Source of the DNA: Hyposmocoma kahamanoa
Lineage: Eukaryota; Arthropoda; Insecta; Lepidoptera; Cosmopterigidae
Direction: 5' to 3'
Assembly: GCF_003589595.1 (NCBI RefSeq)
Contig: NW_020653726.1
Location: 16,169,486-16,233,485, forward strand
Length of the DNA: 64,000 nt
Shown piece by piece: positions 59,301 to 60,083 of the stretch (the stretch's first letter is position 1; the number at the start of each line of letters is the position of its first letter). A model generated the notes under the pieces. That model saw only the letters and a program-made list of their open reading frames with translations. It had not been told where the DNA came from and did not search any database. A program made the translations under genes and the position numbers.

Positions 59301-60083
59301 GTACAAGTTGACAAGTCCCATATGCCTGTAATCGTGTCTATAGACACCTCAAAAGTGTCTATGGATGAAGCACGTTTTTGCCAATTACTGAAAATCAGGT
59401 TTTTTAATTTATTTTTTATAACACCAAAGGTTTTTTTATAGTATTTTAATAAAGTAATTTAATTTTCATAGTGTAAACAAATGATTTTAAAAACTGCCTT
59501 GATCTTTAGACACGCTTGATGAGTGTAGTAAAAAATCATAGTAAAAAACAAAATTAAATTTTTATAAGTTGAATCTGTCAGTGCCCAATGAAAGCAGACT
59601 CCACCATTAACATATATCATTAAGAGTTAAAAGTAAATTTGTCTAATATTAGTATAGTGTTATAATAATAATGTATATTATTTATTAATCCTGTTGTGCG
59701 TATCGAGACACTTATGCAAGAAAGAGACATCAGTATAATGCAAAATCTTTTCTTCCAGATCCAAGAAATTCTCGAAACACTCGGTCTCTCTGAGCACCAC
59801 AGGACAATGACATCCAACCTTTCTGGTGGTCAAAAGAAACGTCTCTCAATCGCCTTGGAACTTGTCAACAACCCTCCAATCATGTTCTTCGATGAACCCA
59901 CTTCTGGTCTCGACAGTTCATCCTGTTTCCAATGTATATCTCTCCTTAAAAGACTGGCTAGAGGAGGACGAACGATCATCTGTACTATTCACCAGCCATC
60001 TGCGAGGCTGTTCGAGATGTTCGATCATTTGTACACACTTGCTGAAGGACAGTGCGTTTACCAGGGCAGCACTGGACGTTTGG
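11429..60083 (+). CDS. ABC transporter subfamily G, ABCG1/ABCG4-like half-transporter, partial spliced gene, exons 1-4
   Basis: Gene-level model joining 11429-11615, 34938-35055, 58698-58887 and 59759-60083. Exon phases fit (1, 2, 0, then 1 at the open end), giving 273 residues without a stop. The product is the N-terminus and nucleotide-binding domain of a white/ABCG-type half-transporter; such proteins dimerise in a membrane and use ATP to move lipids, sterols or other hydrophobic compounds. The wording around the Q-loop, signature and Walker B is closest to vertebrate ABCG1/ABCG4 among those I know, not to the eye-pigment transporters white, scarlet or brown. Six transmembrane helices of the ABC2 domain are still to come and are not in 60084-64000 as far as I can see. 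Insects carry several paralogues, so I give no symbol. Introns: 23.3 kb, 23.6 kb, 0.87 kb, and more than 3.9 kb. Confidence 0.93.
11616..12290. other. Start of ABCG intron 1
   Basis: AT-rich intronic sequence without recognisable features. Confidence 0.5.
12292..12575 (+). repeat. Repeat B copy
   Basis: Begins 'tttttaaccgacttaaaaaa', then 'gattctcaatttgactgta', 'gttactcgat', 'gtgaaccgactttgatgatt', 'ttggaaagaggggtacc', 'aagaaaatattccacctct', and ends 'acttttgagattggttt'. One of the most complete copies. Confidence 0.75.
12576..13240. other. ABCG intron 1 stretch with an unassigned minus-strand reading frame
   Basis: Mostly featureless. A minus-strand frame at 13016-12801 (71 codons) is less AT-rich than its surroundings and ends with a coherent stretch around [13 protein letters not shown] do not recognise it; it may be a remnant of a transposon ORF or chance. 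Confidence 0.25.
13241..13511 (+). repeat. Repeat A copy, nearly full length
   Basis: Contains in order 'gtagcagta', 'ttctgccgctaagcagtaat', 'ttccggttttgaagggtaag', 'gtgctggtgaaatta', 'gtctcagggtgacgggc', 'tagatctttgcaa', 'tgtgtacaggcgtgtagctt', 'ccatcaggcgcacg', 'ttcgtcccgccacttgatgt' and a poly-A stretch. The A-rich end is constant among copies while the other end varies, which suggests a retroposon read in this direction. Confidence 0.75.
13512..14682. other. ABCG intron 1, no features recognised
   Basis: AT-rich; the short ORFs on the minus strand show no family resemblance. Confidence 0.45.
14683..15203 (+). repeat. Repeat A copy interrupted by a SINE
   Basis: Starts 'tagtagcagaagagctcct' and continues to 'ctgccaccttac'. 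The SINE at 14752-14968 follows, then the repeat resumes with 'tatttctgacgccaagcagt' and runs to the 'cccgtcacttattatac' end. Removing the SINE restores the order seen in uninterrupted copies. Confidence 0.75.
14752..14968 (+). repeat. tRNA-derived SINE (copy 3), nested in repeat A
   Basis: Box A 'tggccgaacgattacc', box B 'ggttcgattcccgg', then the shared body ('ttctctcgtgagtttgggtg', 'acacagggtttcccta') and a (TTA)n tail. This is the best preserved of the three copies. The '[11 protein letters not shown]' reading frame on the minus strand is an artefact of this SINE. Confidence 0.85.
15240..15545 (+). pseudogene. LINE 3' end fragment (reverse transcriptase C-terminus plus UTR)
   Basis: A plus frame carries the block [13 protein letters not shown], which matches the 'sFlpRT.rLWNsLP' motif near the end of many lepidopteran Jockey-type LINE reverse transcriptases. 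It is followed by G-F-S-K-S-E..N-R-V-R-K and then the 3'-UTR-like text 'accacctcccatcaagtggc' and 'ttgtctgcttgtttgcctcc'. The copy is frameshifted relative to an intact family member and directly abuts the repeat A copy ending at about 15203. Confidence 0.6.
15546..16005. other. ABCG intron 1, no features recognised
   Basis: AT-rich filler. Confidence 0.4.
16006..16300. repeat. GC-richer repeat-like stretch ('gtgccggatttacctatggg')
   Basis: The opening phrase is known to me from dispersed insect repeats, and the stretch is clearly less AT-rich than its neighbours. There is only one copy in this window, so support is limited. Confidence 0.3.
16381..17060. mobile_element. Non-autonomous hAT-type element (680 bp) with 8-bp target duplication
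   Basis: The ends are TAGACGTG-GGTCGATCG and, inverted, TAGACCTG-TATCGGTCGATC. The flanking octamers are gatgaaac (16373-16380) and ggtgaaac (17061-17068), matching at 7 of 8 positions, the target-duplication size of hAT elements. Sub-terminal 'acccgggtta' and 'gatcgacc' motifs recur in both arms. No transposase ORF is present. Confidence 0.65.
17061..17612. other. ABCG intron 1, no features recognised
   Basis: AT-rich; no repeats seen. Confidence 0.4.
17613..17755 (-). repeat. Repeat A copy, 3' part
   Basis: Inverted copy: 'ttttttataagtgacgggac', 'gaacaagtcgtg', 'tggtaagggacacg', 'cagtgccactcagagctt', 'caccctaagacataagttga'. It lacks the variable end. Confidence 0.7.
17905..18085 (+). repeat. 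Unclassified repeat, partner of 45615-45800
   Basis: Contains 'acacaaacaggaagtatttt', 'attgtgtggttgattagtta', 'agcgtcttaataaagagaac' and 'gagtgcactcaatacaaaca'. The same text occurs in reverse complement at 45615-45800. Confidence 0.6.
18165..18425 (+). repeat. Repeat B copy
   Basis: Contains 'gttacgcgattgttctgtca', 'tgtgaaccgatttcgacg', 'gttggaaagggggtacctca', 'gaagaaaatattccacgtct', 'cttggcaaatagatgtaatt' in family order. The first junction is degenerate. Confidence 0.65.
18461..18609 (-). repeat. Repeat A copy, partial
   Basis: Inverted copy beginning 'ctggacgaacaagtcgtgcg' and reaching 'ccggaacgaagtaatgtgaa'. It is internally shortened: the segment with the 'gacgggcgcagtggcagtgc' text is missing. 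Confidence 0.65.
18645..18980 (+). repeat. Unclassified repeat, copy interrupted by a MITE
   Basis: Same repeat as 8440-8690 ('ggttctgtttttattttgtt', 'agggagcataata', then after the MITE 'cagtaagtaaatatggccgt', 'ttacaaaaataacagaaaat'). It shows the site before and after insertion. Confidence 0.6.
18724..18930. mobile_element. MITE, 207 bp, about 80-bp terminal inverted repeats, TA target
   Basis: Arms start TCGCACCTCTCATGGA and contain 'GAAGTTACGTCAAA'-like and 'CTCCAATAGATACAGAAAA'-like text on both sides. The arms match at roughly 85-90%. It is flanked by TA on both sides (18722-18723 and 18931-18932). The related empty site at 8617-8622 (cataatattag) has the TA once. TA duplication fits Tc1/mariner-type mobilisation but also other families. 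Confidence 0.7.
19110..19215 (+). repeat. tRNA-related SINE-like sequence
   Basis: Contains 'tcagagacctccaaactgag' followed by 'cagcggttcgcagccctg', resembling tRNA boxes A/B. A similar text occurs at about 20182-20290 ('caattgagaggtccgctgtt'). Confidence 0.35.
19690..19855 (-). repeat. tRNA-derived SINE
   Basis: On the minus strand: 'CCTCGGTGGCCCAGCGGTCG' (box A region), 'GGATTCGATTCCCGGTTTGG' (box B), then the body 'TGGTCTGAGTGTTCTGGGAA'. The head closely resembles that of the SINE at 34736, and the body that of 8229-8392. Confidence 0.7.
19856..21002. other. ABCG intron 1, few features
   Basis: Contains short text shared with about 31786 ('aactgcaaacatgca', 'tcaatctgttagc') at about 20520. 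Otherwise nothing recognised. Confidence 0.4.
21003..21155. repeat. Hairpin-type repeat with central 'cgtttcgggcc' palindrome (copy 2)
   Basis: Reads 'tcgagttcttaggttttcgc', then 'gacgtttcgggcctg', its inverted form 'gggcccgaaacgtc', 'gtttgtttgaaaaaacaaat' and 'aatccggaaaaatagtttca'. This is the most symmetrical copy of this family here. Confidence 0.65.
21156..21765. other. ABCG intron 1, no features recognised
   Basis: AT-rich. Confidence 0.4.
21770..22058 (-). repeat. Repeat A copy interrupted by a palindromic MITE
   Basis: Inverted repeat A ('ggacaagtcgtccgcctggt', 'caatgccac') is broken by the 164-bp MITE, then resumes 'gagttttaaatcgcaaagat' and ends 'tcccatgtgcctataatag'. Confidence 0.75.
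21834..21997. mobile_element. Palindromic MITE (gggtcgtattcc family), copy 1, TTA target duplication
   Basis: 164 bp. Ends GGGTCGTATTCCGGAACTCT and its near-exact inverse; the whole unit is close to a palindrome with central 'acgaccctaatggcaaggac'. Flanked by TTA on both sides (21831-21833, 21998-22000). The 3-bp TTA duplication suggests a PIF/Harbinger-type origin. Confidence 0.8.
22059..22477. other. ABCG intron 1, no features recognised
   Basis: AT-rich. Confidence 0.4.
22478..22715 (+). repeat. tRNA-derived SINE of the 'ggcctccgtggtcgagtggc' type
   Basis: Begins 'cggcctccgtggtcgagtgg' (box A), degenerate box B 'ccgggttcctttctcgg', then the body 'tttgggtgtttgtggtaccg', 'cgatttccataacgcaagtg' and 'ttgggatcagggcaacgta'. 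I know this arrangement from lepidopteran SINEs. A truncated head of the same kind is at 47368. Confidence 0.75.
23035..23284 (+). repeat. Repeat A copy with internal deletion
   Basis: Runs from 'tttagtagcagcagagctcc' to 'ttcgtcccgctacttggt' and a poly-A run. It lacks the 'gtctcagggtgacgggcgca' segment present in other copies. Confidence 0.75.
23285..24227. other. ABCG intron 1, no features recognised
   Basis: AT-rich; nothing supported. Confidence 0.4.
24228..24420 (+). repeat. Repeat B copy, shortened
   Basis: Starts 'tttttaaccgacttcaaaaa', includes 'ggaggaggttctcaattcg' and 'tcaagaaaatattccaccta', and ends 'gacttttgaggtcggttttt'. The middle is deleted relative to 12292-12575. Confidence 0.7.
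24869..25130 (+). repeat. Repeat A copy
   Basis: From 'agtagcagtagagctccttc' through 'ttctgctgccaagaagtaat' and 'gtgctggtgaaatcacaggc' to 'gtgtcgcttgccatcagtca'. The A-rich end is partly eroded. Confidence 0.75.
26108..26296 (-). pseudogene. Unrecognised possible exon or ORF remnant
   Basis: A minus-strand frame begins right after an acceptor-like TGTGTTTCAG (AG at 26289-26288) and encodes about 60 residues starting [14 protein letters not shown], then [12 protein letters not shown], ending [11 protein letters not shown] and a stop. Composition is balanced and clearly unlike AT-rich filler. A second minus-strand frame (25793-25515), also less AT-rich, ends near a GTACGT donor-like site. I do not know the family. 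It could be the last exon of a nested gene, a captured gene fragment or part of a transposon. Confidence 0.3.
26531..27205. mobile_element. Inverted-repeat element containing a LINE fragment
   Basis: The left end 'gtggtttacacactttgcga' is mirrored on the right by 'tcgcgcacgtgtaaccgctc'. Sub-terminal 'atcggtgcagtcgc' and 'cgtcgatgcagtcgcc' are also shared. The centre holds the LINE-like frame at 26640-26900. Ends are approximate. Confidence 0.45.
26640..26900 (+). pseudogene. LINE (CR1/Jockey-type) reverse-transcriptase C-terminal fragment
   Basis: A plus frame reads [12 protein letters not shown], later [11 protein letters not shown] and [22 protein letters not shown]. The 'YgkRs..Y..p.l.NkLP.di' pattern is the terminal domain of these LINEs. 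It ends at a TAA at 26897-26899. There is no catalytic domain upstream. Confidence 0.5.
27206..27830. other. ABCG intron 1, no features recognised
   Basis: AT-rich. Confidence 0.4.
27831..27922. repeat. Perfect 29-bp inverted repeat with internal tandem piece
   Basis: Arms at 27831-27859 and 27894-27922 (beginning TTCGGAACGGTTGCACGC) are exact reverse complements. The 34-bp loop holds an extra partial copy 'cccgtgaccatggagtcaac'. Confidence 0.75.
27923..29169. other. ABCG intron 1, no features recognised
   Basis: Very AT-rich; nothing supported. Confidence 0.4.
29170..29320 (+). repeat. RTE-type LINE 3' tail with (GAT)n microsatellite
   Basis: 'ttgggccagcgtgtcggtct', 'aaaggagacctgtacccggc', 'aatgggttgatga' followed by a GAT-rich repeat at about 29254-29320. 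The same text is seen inverted at 63018-63235. It is the usual end of RTE-type elements in moths and butterflies. The aspartate-rich ORF across it is not a gene. Confidence 0.65.
29416..29785. mobile_element. Inverted-repeat element, degenerate relative of 54864-55387
   Basis: Starts 'gatcagaattgaggg' and shares 'gaatatgcgtatta', 'acgtggacattccc' and 'gtccatactac' in the same order with the copy at 54864-55387. The right end is eroded. Confidence 0.5.
29786..31290. other. ABCG intron 1, little recognisable
   Basis: A degraded LINE-tail-like stretch at about 30885-30985 ('gcattgggcctgaacc', 'acccgtgcctagtaatggga'). Otherwise AT-rich filler. Confidence 0.35.
31311..31478. mobile_element. GC-rich MITE, 168 bp, 33-bp terminal inverted repeats
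   Basis: Begins CACTGAAAGCGGGTGCGGGT and ends with its reverse complement (31446-31478), one or two mismatches in 33. The similarity continues weakly outward ('gaaacacact' / 'gaaatacact'). GC content is far above the surroundings. No clear target duplication and no second copy in the window. Confidence 0.6.
31479..33006. other. ABCG intron 1, with one hairpin-family fragment
   Basis: A fragment of the 'cgtttcgg...ggtcccatgatcacgg' repeat lies at 31856-31945. The rest is unremarkable. Confidence 0.4.
33007..33420. mobile_element. MITE, 414 bp, with repeated internal motif
   Basis: Ends AGGGTGCGTTTCCATTATGTC and, inverted, AGGAGCGCGTTCCCATTATG. Internally CAGTCGT followed six bases on by CGATAAATAAAACG (or a one-base variant) occurs three times at about 33146, 33292 and 33370. 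No transposase ORF. Target duplication unclear. Confidence 0.6.
33421..34282. other. ABCG intron 1, no features recognised
   Basis: No repeat or coding signal recognised. Confidence 0.4.
34283..34500 (-). pseudogene. CR1/Jockey-type LINE C-terminal fragment
   Basis: A minus frame carries [18 protein letters not shown], then Y-N-K-R-L-R-N-R-L and Y-Y-K-L-T-D-F-F before the stop. This corresponds to the 'iYNkLP.dIk.lp....fk..lk..L....fYsl.eff' end of CR1-type reverse transcriptases. It is joined head-on to the repeat A copy at 34507, so the longer ORF there is a chimera. Confidence 0.6.
34507..34720 (-). repeat. Repeat A copy
   Basis: Inverted: 'ttttttatgatatcaagcga', 'tgttaagtgacacgcctacc', 'tgccttgagacataa', 'atcatgtgcctgtagcttc', 'cagcacccttatcttttaaa'. 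Confidence 0.7.
34736..34870 (+). repeat. tRNA-derived SINE close to ABCG exon 2
   Basis: 'gacctcggtggctctgcggc' (box A), 'gggttcgattcccggtac' (box B), then a short body 'gtctgggtgtggttatttgg'. It ends roughly 67 bp before the exon 2 acceptor. Confidence 0.7.
34938..35055 (+). CDS. ABCG transporter exon 2 (Walker A / P-loop)
   Basis: 118 bp between acceptor TTTTGTCCTCAG and donor GTAAGT at 35056. It encodes residues 63-102, both end codons being split. It carries the segment [10 protein letters not shown] followed by the Walker A P-loop G-P-S-G-A-G-K-S-T at residues 85-93, which binds ATP phosphates, and ends L-T-G-Y-R. All P-loop residues are intact. The exon is isolated, with about 23 kb of intron on each side, and a tRNA-derived SINE ends about 67 bp upstream of its acceptor. 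Confidence 0.97.
35056..36190. other. Start of ABCG intron 2
   Basis: AT-rich intron sequence; no features recognised. Confidence 0.45.
36192..36796 (+). pseudogene. LINE 3' fragment with (TCTA)n tail
   Basis: A frame interrupted by a stop encodes [16 protein letters not shown], then [16 protein letters not shown] and [13 protein letters not shown], the usual tail of a Jockey-type LINE reverse transcriptase. The 3' UTR has 'ggcacactacgtatcccgct', 'aaggccgcctttgctcacat' and 'ttttaagctgtctatgtact', and ends in a TCTA microsatellite (36768-36796). The UTR is shared with 53400-53700. Confidence 0.65.
37068..37262 (-). repeat. Repeat A copy
   Basis: Inverted: 'atgatgccaagcgacgaaac', 'gatgttaagcgacacgccta', 'cagagccactcagagcttta', 'gacgggtactgccactttgc', 'aagttgacatgtcccatgtg', 'cctgtaatttcaccagcacc'. 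Confidence 0.75.
37263..38471. other. ABCG intron 2, no features recognised
   Basis: The first 170 bases are less AT-rich than the rest but have no recognisable protein match. Otherwise filler. Confidence 0.4.
38472..39345 (+). repeat. Repeat A copy split by a 545-bp insertion
   Basis: The first part, 38472-38671, ends 'gctggtgaaattaccgg'. The second, 39217-39345, resumes at 'tatggatttgtcaatttata' and finishes 'tcccgtcacttggtttc' plus A-rich end. The two join exactly where uninterrupted copies continue. A smaller insertion (about 38553-38620) also disrupts the first half. Confidence 0.7.
38672..39216 (+). mobile_element. Retroposon-like insertion ending in (CTAT)n, nested in repeat A
   Basis: The insert contains two 'caaacccaaattcaa' units at its left end and 'accagcgccttaggaaact', 'agcgccgtttcactgctatg', 'agtgaataaagtg' before a TCTA microsatellite (39190-39210). 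The ending mirrors the LINE tail at 36796, suggesting a 5'-truncated LINE 3' UTR. Confidence 0.55.
39346..40112. other. ABCG intron 2, no clear features
   Basis: A degraded LINE-tail-like piece at about 39385-39440 ('agaccaaacccttgtctagc', 'atgatgatgct'). Otherwise AT-rich. Confidence 0.4.
40113..40260 (-). repeat. Repeat A copy, 3' part
   Basis: Inverted: 'tgatgccaagtgaccggacg', 'aacaagttgtgcgtctggtg', 'cactgcgcccgtcaccgaga', 'gacaagttccatgcgcctat'. Confidence 0.7.
40749..40878 (+). repeat. Repeat A copy with large internal deletion
   Basis: The head 'ttagtagcagcagagttcct' is joined directly to 'ttgaaagctctgagtggcag', skipping about 150 bp of the consensus, and ends 'gttccgtcactgggtatcat' plus A-run. 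Confidence 0.7.
40879..41590. other. ABCG intron 2, one short shared segment
   Basis: 'gcacgtttttgctaattact' with 'gaaaatcagattttttt' at about 41020-41055 recurs at 59369-59405. Nothing else recognised. Confidence 0.4.
41600..41823 (+). pseudogene. Probable LINE C-terminal fragment
   Basis: A plus frame from about 41614 to a TGA at 41821 carries [13 protein letters not shown] and [12 protein letters not shown], fitting the 'yNKIP.nI..L.l.kFK.yvk..L' end of CR1-type LINEs. Weaker than the other fragments. Confidence 0.4.
42260..42480. repeat. Hairpin-family copy and repeat A scrap
   Basis: 42262-42350 has 'gtgatcatgggacctgtaaa', 'gtgcccgaaacgttgg' and 'ttgtttgaaaaaagaaat'. Then 42358-42412 is a repeat A end ('tttttttataatatcacgtg', 'gtcgtgcgcttgatggtaag'), followed by 'tatcgcgaaaacctaaaaac', a flank of the hairpin family. 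Confidence 0.55.
42750..42898. repeat. Hairpin-type repeat, copy
   Basis: 'gaaacatttttccgggttta', 'tttgttttttcaaacaaacc', 'ttaaatccggaaaaatagtt' and 'aatcgtgaaaacctaagaac', matching 2565-2695 and 21003-21155. Confidence 0.6.
42899..43834. other. ABCG intron 2, no features recognised
   Basis: No supported feature. Confidence 0.4.
43835..43975 (-). repeat. Repeat A fragment with 43-bp tandem duplication
   Basis: An inverted repeat A scrap ('ttttttatgctaccaagtat', 'ggccactcagagctttaat') whose segment 43888-43930 is repeated almost exactly at 43931-43974; the second unit has one extra A. Confidence 0.65.
44540..45100 (-). repeat. Repeat related to family B, with ends pointing inward
   Basis: Contains 'aaaccgacctcaaaaggtgc' at one end and 'cctccttttttttgaagtcg' plus 'gttaaaaatt' at the other. 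In between, 'gaattttcaaaatcggtgca' and 'gaattttcaaaatcggtcca' repeat, as do two similar 'tcatcagat.ctg' blocks. Reading frames across it are repeat-derived. Confidence 0.5.
44691..44732. repeat. Perfect 20-bp palindrome, 2-nt spacer
   Basis: Arms TTTCACTTGACACAATACAT (44691-44710) and its exact reverse complement (44713-44732). Confidence 0.85.
45405..45545 (-). repeat. Repeat B copy, partial
   Basis: Inverted: 'gggaccactactgaggtacc', 'aattggttcacaaatttcgg', 'ttgagaacctcctccttttt', 'gttaaaaaac'. Confidence 0.6.
45615..45800 (-). repeat. Unclassified repeat, inverted partner of 17905-18085
   Basis: 'aaactttgtttgtattgagt', 'gcactcataggacggttctt', 'ttattaagacgct' and 'aaaatacttcctgtttgtgc' are the reverse complement of the same blocks at 17905-18085. 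Confidence 0.6.
46487..46727. mobile_element. MITE, 241 bp, TTA target duplication
   Basis: Ends GACTCTAGACAGACAGACTG and, inverted, GGCTCTAGATAGACAGACTG. The arms stay almost identical for about 50 bp ('gcatttcaactgcactccga'). Flanked by TTA at 46484-46486 and 46728-46730. The interior is made of 'aactgca' variants in alternating orientation. This is consistent with a PIF/Harbinger-type MITE. Confidence 0.75.
46775..46812 (-). repeat. Repeat B end fragment
   Basis: 'gaattgagaatggcctcctt' followed by 'tttttgaaatcggttaaaaa', only the terminal part of the family. Confidence 0.5.
47320..47400 (+). repeat. Repeat A head joined to a truncated SINE head
   Basis: 'agtagcagtagagtttcttg', 'tgaaagagttcgtttagggc', 'agtactgt' and then abruptly 'ctgccttcgtggtcgagtgg', the tRNA-like head of the SINE type seen at 22478. 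Both are cut short. Confidence 0.55.
47695..49415 (+). mobile_element. CR1/Jockey-type LINE, 5'-truncated, intact reverse-transcriptase C-terminal ORF
   Basis: An open frame continues from an in-frame stop at about 47700 to the TAG at 49190-49192; its first ATG is at 47822 (456 codons). Reverse-transcriptase blocks are in order: F-R-P-I-S-I-L (ATG-numbered residues 21-27), [11 protein letters not shown] (56-66), C-D-L-S-K-A-F-D (91-98) with catalytic Asp92, [10 protein letters not shown] (148-157) and the active-site F-A-D-D (181-184), then the thumb and a C-terminal domain ending near N-P-W. All catalytic aspartates are present. The first ORF and endonuclease are absent. The 3' UTR has AATAAA (49379) and ends in a (TTTTGA)n run at about 49391-49414, a normal LINE tail. 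Lack of frameshifts suggests a recent insertion. Confidence 0.88.
47822..49192 (+). CDS. Non-LTR retrotransposon reverse transcriptase (C-terminal 456 residues of ORF2)
   Basis: The coding part of the LINE copy described above. The protein would be an RNA-dependent DNA polymerase used for target-primed reverse transcription, but the apurinic-type endonuclease domain is missing, so this copy cannot act alone. The upstream frame (D-G-L-S-V-R-V-I, a conserved 'pDGls...ik' block) shows the true ORF continued 5' and that the ATG is internal. It sits in intron 2 of the ABCG gene in the same orientation. Confidence 0.88.
   Translation: MKQSKVIPLFKSGSISDPTNFRPISILPTLSKIFEKIILNQMCAHFYSNNLMSPKQFGFTRGRSTTDAGVELINHIFDAWEVSHDAIGVFCDLSKAFDCVHHDTLVRKLRHYGVAGRDLDLLKSYLRGRVQRVDVNGTRSSGSVISMGVPQGSILGPFLFLVYINDLPSLMEGIKHEIVLFADDTSLLFKVKRHQCSYDDVNNAISKVVDWFAVNNLLLNEKKTNCVKFTLPNVRETVTNIVVRNEKLNLVDTVVFLGITLDAKLQWGPHISKLSKRLSSAVYAIKKIRKLSDVETARLVYFSYFHSLMTYGILLWGNAADINRIFVLQKRAVRAIYNLGPKVSLRDKFKEINILTLASQYIYENIIYVKRNSNFFMKNSDRHNINTRNKNKLAFLDSRLHKVKQSFKGQCIRFYNKIPVDIQNLPFTRFKTIVKQKLYTKGYYTTSAYLDDKNPW
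49416..50019. other. ABCG intron 2, no features recognised
   Basis: AT-rich. Confidence 0.4.
50020..50095 (+). pseudogene. Short LINE fragment, same family as 10523-10740
   Basis: A plus frame reads [18 protein letters not shown], closely paralleling P-E-D-V-D-H-L-L-L-E-C-V-Q-T-E in the minus-strand fragment at 10523-10740. Confidence 0.45.
50233..50450 (-). repeat. Repeat B copy
   Basis: Inverted: 'aaaccgacctcaaaggttcg', 'tggaattacatctatttacc', 'tcccctagtttgccaccctt', 'aattgagaaccttctccttt', ending near 'gtcgattaaaaa'. Confidence 0.7.
50705..50755. repeat. Perfect 25-bp palindrome, 1-nt spacer
   Basis: Arms at 50705-50729 (starting GTATTTGGTAGTAAGGTAG) and 50731-50755 are exact reverse complements. 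Confidence 0.85.
50993..51167. mobile_element. Palindromic MITE (gggtcgtattcc family), copy 2
   Basis: 175 bp with the same ends ('gggtcgtattccagaactct', inverse 'agagttctggaatacgac') and central 'tacgaccctaatggcaaggc'. The right end has a changed base (gacac) and no clean target duplication, so it looks older than copies 1 and 3. Confidence 0.7.
51692..51745. repeat. Perfect 25-bp palindrome, 4-nt loop
   Basis: Arms at 51692-51716 (starting GTTTTTATCAGTAATCATC) and 51721-51745 are exact reverse complements around GCGA. Confidence 0.85.
52094..52142. repeat. Perfect 22-bp palindrome, 5-nt loop
   Basis: Arms at 52094-52115 (starting AAAACAAATTTAGTAAAAAA) and 52121-52142 are exact reverse complements around TTCAT. 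Confidence 0.85.
52370..53110 (+). pseudogene. RTE-like LINE 3' fragment, split by repeat A
   Basis: The left part encodes [12 protein letters not shown] and [13 protein letters not shown]. The right part encodes [27 protein letters not shown] and [12 protein letters not shown], the well-known endonuclease/reverse-transcriptase tail in Lepidoptera, with a frameshift near 52705. Between them, at 52510-52689, lies a repeat A copy. The 242-residue ORF running through all three is therefore a chimera, not a gene. A 'tgttgatgatgact' tail follows. Confidence 0.7.
52510..52689 (+). repeat. Repeat A copy, 5'-truncated, nested in the RTE-like LINE
   Basis: Starts 'ggtgaaattacaggcacacg' right after a T-run, continues 'cacggtgacgggcgcaggga' and 'ctcagatctttgcgatttaa', and ends 'gccccgccacatgatatta' plus A-run. 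The truncated start and constant A-rich end are typical of retroposition. Confidence 0.75.
53400..53700 (+). pseudogene. LINE 3' UTR copy carrying a MITE
   Basis: 'gccactggcacactac', MITE, then 'gtctccctctctgttgag', 'gtaaggctgcctttgcccac' and 'ttctaagttgtctatgtacc', paralleling 36650-36740. Confidence 0.6.
53417..53581. mobile_element. Palindromic MITE (gggtcgtattcc family), copy 3, TAC target duplication
   Basis: 165 bp, ends GGGTCGTATTCTCGAACTCT and near-exact inverse. TAC is present on both sides (53414-53416, 53582-53584). The related LINE tail near 36655 reads 'ggcacactacgtatccc' with a single TAC, so the duplication is real. Confidence 0.85.
53701..54570. other. ABCG intron 2, no features recognised
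   Basis: AT-rich; nothing supported. Confidence 0.4.
54575..54845 (+). repeat. Degenerate LINE-UTR-like repeat
   Basis: 'atctcacctgatggaacgtg', 'acgatgaagatc', and later 'cataggggtgcaacctcag' recall a common lepidopteran LINE tail. Single copy here; weak support. Confidence 0.35.
54864..55387. mobile_element. Inverted-repeat element, 524 bp
   Basis: Ends GATCAGAATTGAGGGTGTTA and, inverted, GATCGGAATTGAGGGTGTTA (one mismatch in 20). Relative of 29416-29785. No ORF inside and no clear target duplication. Confidence 0.65.
55486..56033. mobile_element. Non-autonomous hAT element, 548 bp, exact 8-bp target duplication
   Basis: Ends TAGAGGTGGGCGTTTAAACG and, inverted, TAAAGATGGGAAAAACTGCT. The octamer TCCATACA flanks both sides (55478-55485, 56034-56041). 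The interior is filled with 'gcgtttaaacg'-like and 'aaaaagcgcttaa'-like palindromic motifs. Ends and duplication size match hAT. Confidence 0.85.
56820..57530. repeat. GC-rich repeat with CAACGCA motifs, interrupted by a hAT MITE
   Basis: The left part, 56820-56915 ('cggttcgttgcgtcgtcgca', 'gagtgccacacgagcaa'), and right part, 57345-57530 ('gccgacgcaacgcatggtgt', 'ggcatcgctctaaa'), are partly inverse to each other and both GC-rich. They may be the ends of one older inverted-repeat element. Confidence 0.4.
56916..57342. mobile_element. Non-autonomous hAT element, 427 bp, relative of 55486-56033
   Basis: Starts 'taaaggtgggcgtttaaacg' and shares 'cttttaaaataagc', 'tctatgcgcttaaacg' and 'tttttctaaacg' with the larger copy, ending 'ccatctcta'. 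The flanking octamers do not match cleanly. Confidence 0.75.
57531..58119. other. ABCG intron 2, no features recognised
   Basis: AT-rich. Confidence 0.4.
58120..58400 (+). repeat. Repeat B copy
   Basis: 'tttttaaccgacttcaaaac', 'gttacgcgataactc', 'gttaaccgattttgatgatt', 'gttggaaagagggtagttca', 'gataatattccacctctaag', 'cacgaacttttga'. It runs directly into repeat A. Confidence 0.75.
58400..58660 (+). repeat. Rearranged repeat A copy next to exon 3
   Basis: Forward consensus from 'agtagcagtagagctccttg' to 'agctctgagtgacattgtg' at about 58620. It then switches to the inverted consensus 'tgacaagtcccaactgccta' and 'taatttcacca'. The switch point implies an inversion or template jump. Confidence 0.65.
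58698..58887 (+). CDS. ABCG transporter exon 3 (Q-loop)
   Basis: 190 bp between acceptor TTTCTTTCCAG and donor GTAAGT at 58888. It encodes residues 103-165 after completing Arg102. It holds the antiparallel beta-subdomain (G-S-I-T-V-N-G) and the Q-loop in C-Y-I-M-Q-D-N (Gln131), which couples the ATP site to the membrane domain, then the L-T-V-E-E-A-M helix typical of ABCG proteins and a charged stretch ending K-E-E-V. All motif residues are intact. The intron immediately upstream is repetitive: a repeat B copy and a rearranged repeat A copy end only about 45 bp before the exon. Confidence 0.96.
59157..59335 (-). repeat. Repeat A copy in ABCG intron 3
   Basis: Inverted: 'tttttatgacaccaagtgac', 'gcacaagtcgtgcgcctggt', 'cagttgcagtgccactcaga', 'gacaagtcccatatgcctgt'. 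It fills much of the 871-bp intron. Confidence 0.75.
59759..60083 (+). CDS. ABCG transporter exon 4 (signature, Walker B, H-loop)
   Basis: 325 bp between acceptor TCTTCCAG and donor GTATGT at 60084. It encodes residues 166-273 plus one base. It contains the ABC signature L-S-G-G-Q (186-190, followed by K-K-R-L), Walker B I-M-F-F-D-E-P with catalytic Glu211, the D-loop S-G-L-D (214-217) and the H-loop His243 in T-I-H-Q-P-S. With exon 2 this completes every ATPase motif, so nothing indicates a pseudogene. The end, G-Q-C-V-Y-Q-G, matches the distal part of the nucleotide-binding domain. The open reading frame extends upstream of the acceptor into intron 3, but that part is not coding. Confidence 0.97.
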